Source: an uncultured Anaerolineales bacterium (GTDB taxonomy: Bacteria > Chloroflexota > Anaerolineae > Anaerolineales > UBA11657). Taken from it: a DNA stretch of 7,326 bases. The notes beneath the pieces were generated by a model. It had not been told where the DNA came from. It was given only the letters and a program-made list of their open reading frames with translations, and searched no databases. Position numbers and translations under genes: made by a program. Numbering within the stretch: position 1 is the stretch's first letter; each line of letters starts with the position of its first letter. The stretch covers positions 1 through 7,326 of the forward strand of contig CAJWGI010000063.1 of assembly GCA_913031335.1 (NCBI GenBank). The letters are read 5' to 3'. Shown in pieces: positions 6,148 to 7,326 of this stretch.

Positions 6148-6897
6148 CTATCCGGCTGCCAGCCGCGCCGAGTGGTAAGCGCAGTATTCACATCCGTTCG
6201 AGCGGGGCGGCGGCGCGCTTTCCGATTGCAGGCAATGGTGCGCGGCCAGAATGGTCTCTTCAATCCACGCATCGCTGCCCTCGTACGGCAGCACGCTCAC
6301 CTCGAACTGCAGTTGCTCGGCAAATTCCTCGCGGCGGCGGTCGCCGTTGCAATAGATGAAGTAGCCCGTGTCGGAAACTGTGAATCCGTTGCGGCGCAGC
6401 AGCCACTGGTAGATTTCAAGCTGACGCTTGTAGCCGCGCTGCCACTCCGCATCCAGCGAAACCGCACTATTCTTGCTGGTGGCTTTGTAATCCACCACAA
6501 TTAACTCGCCGTTCGCAGCCTGCCAGACGTCATCCACAGCGCCATGGATGAGAAGATTGGTGGGTTCATGCAGATGCTGCACTCCCTTGAAATTATTGCG
6601 CCAATCGTCCAGCTCGGGGTGCTGAAAAGGCACCGCGTCAATACCGTGAGCCCGCATGTAATGAGGATGTGGTTTTCTCTGTTTACGGTGGACATCGAAC
6701 TCCGTCTTCAACAGTGCATCCACAGCAGAATTGAGGTTGAAGGGGAAGCCGGGTGGTCGGTCCACTCCCAGCCTGCGGTCAAGGTAAAAACAGCACGGGC
6801 ACTCGATGAAGCGGTCCAGCCGCGTGCGGCTAAGTTTGAAAGGCTTTTCGCTCTCCGGGTCGTATAGGTTTCGCTGGCGCGGCGGGCGATAGGGCAT
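6148..6897 (-). CDS. PD-(D/E)XK superfamily nuclease, RecB/Cas4-like
   Basis: A stand-alone RecB-family nuclease fold protein of 249 residues whose cellular role is unknown; the family cuts or resects DNA using a metal ion. Seen: the motif-II acid in GAVDDVW (119-125, Asp122/123), motif III VVDYKAT (134-140, Asp136 and Lys138), and the RecB-type QxxxY as Gln159-Tyr163 in RQLEIY. Cysteines sit at the N-terminus (33, 35, 36 in ECPCCFYLDRRLG) and C-terminus (222, 236, 239 in GCEYCAY). This layout suggests a 4Fe-4S cluster as in Cas4 and AddB. No CRISPR, cas or recombination gene is nearby. The start MPYRPPRQRNLYDP is consistent with what I recall of homologous proteins; there is no ribosome site, and a TAGAAT at 6911-6906 is so close that a leaderless message is possible. 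It lies 65 bases after the peptidase-like gene. Confidence 0.85.
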   Translation of the reverse strand: MPYRPPRQRNLYDPESEKPFKLSRTRLDRFIECPCCFYLDRRLGVDRPPGFPFNLNSAVDALLKTEFDVHRKQRKPHPHYMRAHGIDAVPFQHPELDDWRNNFKGVQHLHEPTNLLIHGAVDDVWQAANGELIVVDYKATSKNSAVSLDAEWQRGYKRQLEIYQWLLRRNGFTVSDTGYFIYCNGDRRREEFAEQLQFEVSVLPYEGSDAWIEETILAAHHCLQSESAPPPRSNGCEYCAYHSARLAAG

Positions 6898-6962
6898 AAG
6901 AGGCTATTCTAACACGCCGCGTGGTTGTACTCCGATATGCAGAAATAGCATCCCACGACCAG

Positions 6963-7326
6963 TCAATTCGAGGCGGACGGCAGCAGCGGGGGCACCGGGC
7001 AGCCGAGTGAATCCGCCACCGCCCGCAGCAACTCAGCCTCGGCCACAGTAACTTGCCTGTCGGCGAGCACGCAAGCAATGCAGGCCGCCACTACGCCGCG
7101 CTTCAAATTGGGCACGACCGCCGCTAGCTCATCCAGCGCGCCGTCAATCGCTACGAGCGATGGCTCAGTCATCTTCGCTGCGGGCTCACTTTCCGGGAAA
7201 AGCTCGCGCATGCCGGCCTCAAAGGCATGACCGGCCTTCTCCGGGTCTGAATGACCAACGTGCGCCAGGCTGGAAAGCAGGTCGACGCACGCCGGTCGCA
7301 GCACCGCGAGCGATCGCATCGACTTC
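6963..7326 (-). CDS. C-terminal part of a probable M48 family metallopeptidase (N-terminus beyond window)
   Basis: The reading frame is open to the right edge, with no stop upstream, so only the last 120 or so codons are visible; the ATG at 7319 is very likely internal. What is visible is an all-helical stretch with LKRGVVAACIACVLADRQVT, an acidic segment EAELLRAVADSLGCP and the end PPLLPSASN. This pattern is one I associate with the cytoplasmic C-terminal extension of M48 (HtpX/Ste24-like) peptidases and with TerB-like helical domains. The zinc-binding HExxH motif, if present, lies outside the window, so the call is tentative. It could equally be another protein ending in a TerB-like domain. 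It is upstream of the nuclease gene on the same strand, with 65 bases between them. Confidence 0.5.
   Translation of the reverse strand, partial: KSMRSLAVLRPACVDLLSSLAHVGHSDPEKAGHAFEAGMRELFPESEPAAKMTEPSLVAIDGALDELAAVVPNLKRGVVAACIACVLADRQVTVAEAELLRAVADSLGCPVPPLLPSASN

Noticed and set aside
6148..6897. Possible CRISPR-Cas or defence island signalled by a Cas4-like nuclease
   Set aside because: No repeats, no other cas gene and no defence gene are present; the protein resembles a stand-alone conserved family found outside CRISPR loci.
6906..6934. Promoter for the nuclease gene based on TAGAAT
   Set aside because: No acceptable -35 sequence lies 16-18 bases upstream, and the start site would fall almost on the ATG; not strong enough to annotate.
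6906..6962. Inverted ATGC/GCAT in the gap between the peptidase-like and nuclease genes
   Set aside because: Only four base pairs and no T-run; too weak to call a terminator.

Overview
This window is a GC-rich stretch that looks like a proteobacterial, probably gammaproteobacterial, chromosome. It is dense with genes, and the products are typical of amino-acid and methylated-amine metabolism plus two housekeeping-like conserved proteins. The lineage is inferred from gene content only. I see no insertion sequence, tRNA, rRNA, CRISPR array or phage gene.

Layout. From the left edge to about 4054, three genes are read leftward on the minus strand: a glycerophosphodiester phosphodiesterase (4054-3062), alanine dehydrogenase (2919-1807), and an FAD-dependent dimethylglycine/sarcosine dehydrogenase-like protein (1786 to beyond position 1, its C-terminus outside the window). 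Between the phosphodiesterase and alanine dehydrogenase lies the eroded C-terminal end of a class III aminotransferase, in another frame, and the phosphodiesterase appears to run out of frame into it. From 4220 to 5491 a DadA-like D-amino-acid dehydrogenase is read rightward from a divergent control region and ends at a clear intrinsic terminator. Next, also rightward, is an Lrp/AsnC-type regulator (5671-6089) that has lost part of its ligand-sensing domain and carries a frameshift near its end. The right end holds two leftward genes: a RecB/Cas4-like PD-(D/E)XK nuclease with candidate iron-sulfur cysteines (6897-6148), and the C-terminal part of what looks like an M48-type metallopeptidase (7326-6963, cut by the edge).

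How they may work together. Alanine dehydrogenase interconverts alanine with pyruvate and ammonia and is often paired with pyruvate-dependent transaminases, which fits the transaminase remnant just upstream of it. The DadA-like enzyme makes a 2-oxo acid and ammonia from a D-amino acid, and the dimethylglycine dehydrogenase-like enzyme removes methyl groups from an N-methylated amino acid. The phosphodiesterase could release choline or another alcohol from glycerophosphodiesters. Together this reads as a nitrogen- and carbon-salvage locus, formerly controlled by an Lrp-type regulator, that has since lost a transaminase and damaged its regulator. I find no convincing wholly new system; the two decayed genes and the dadA leader are the parts most worth checking.
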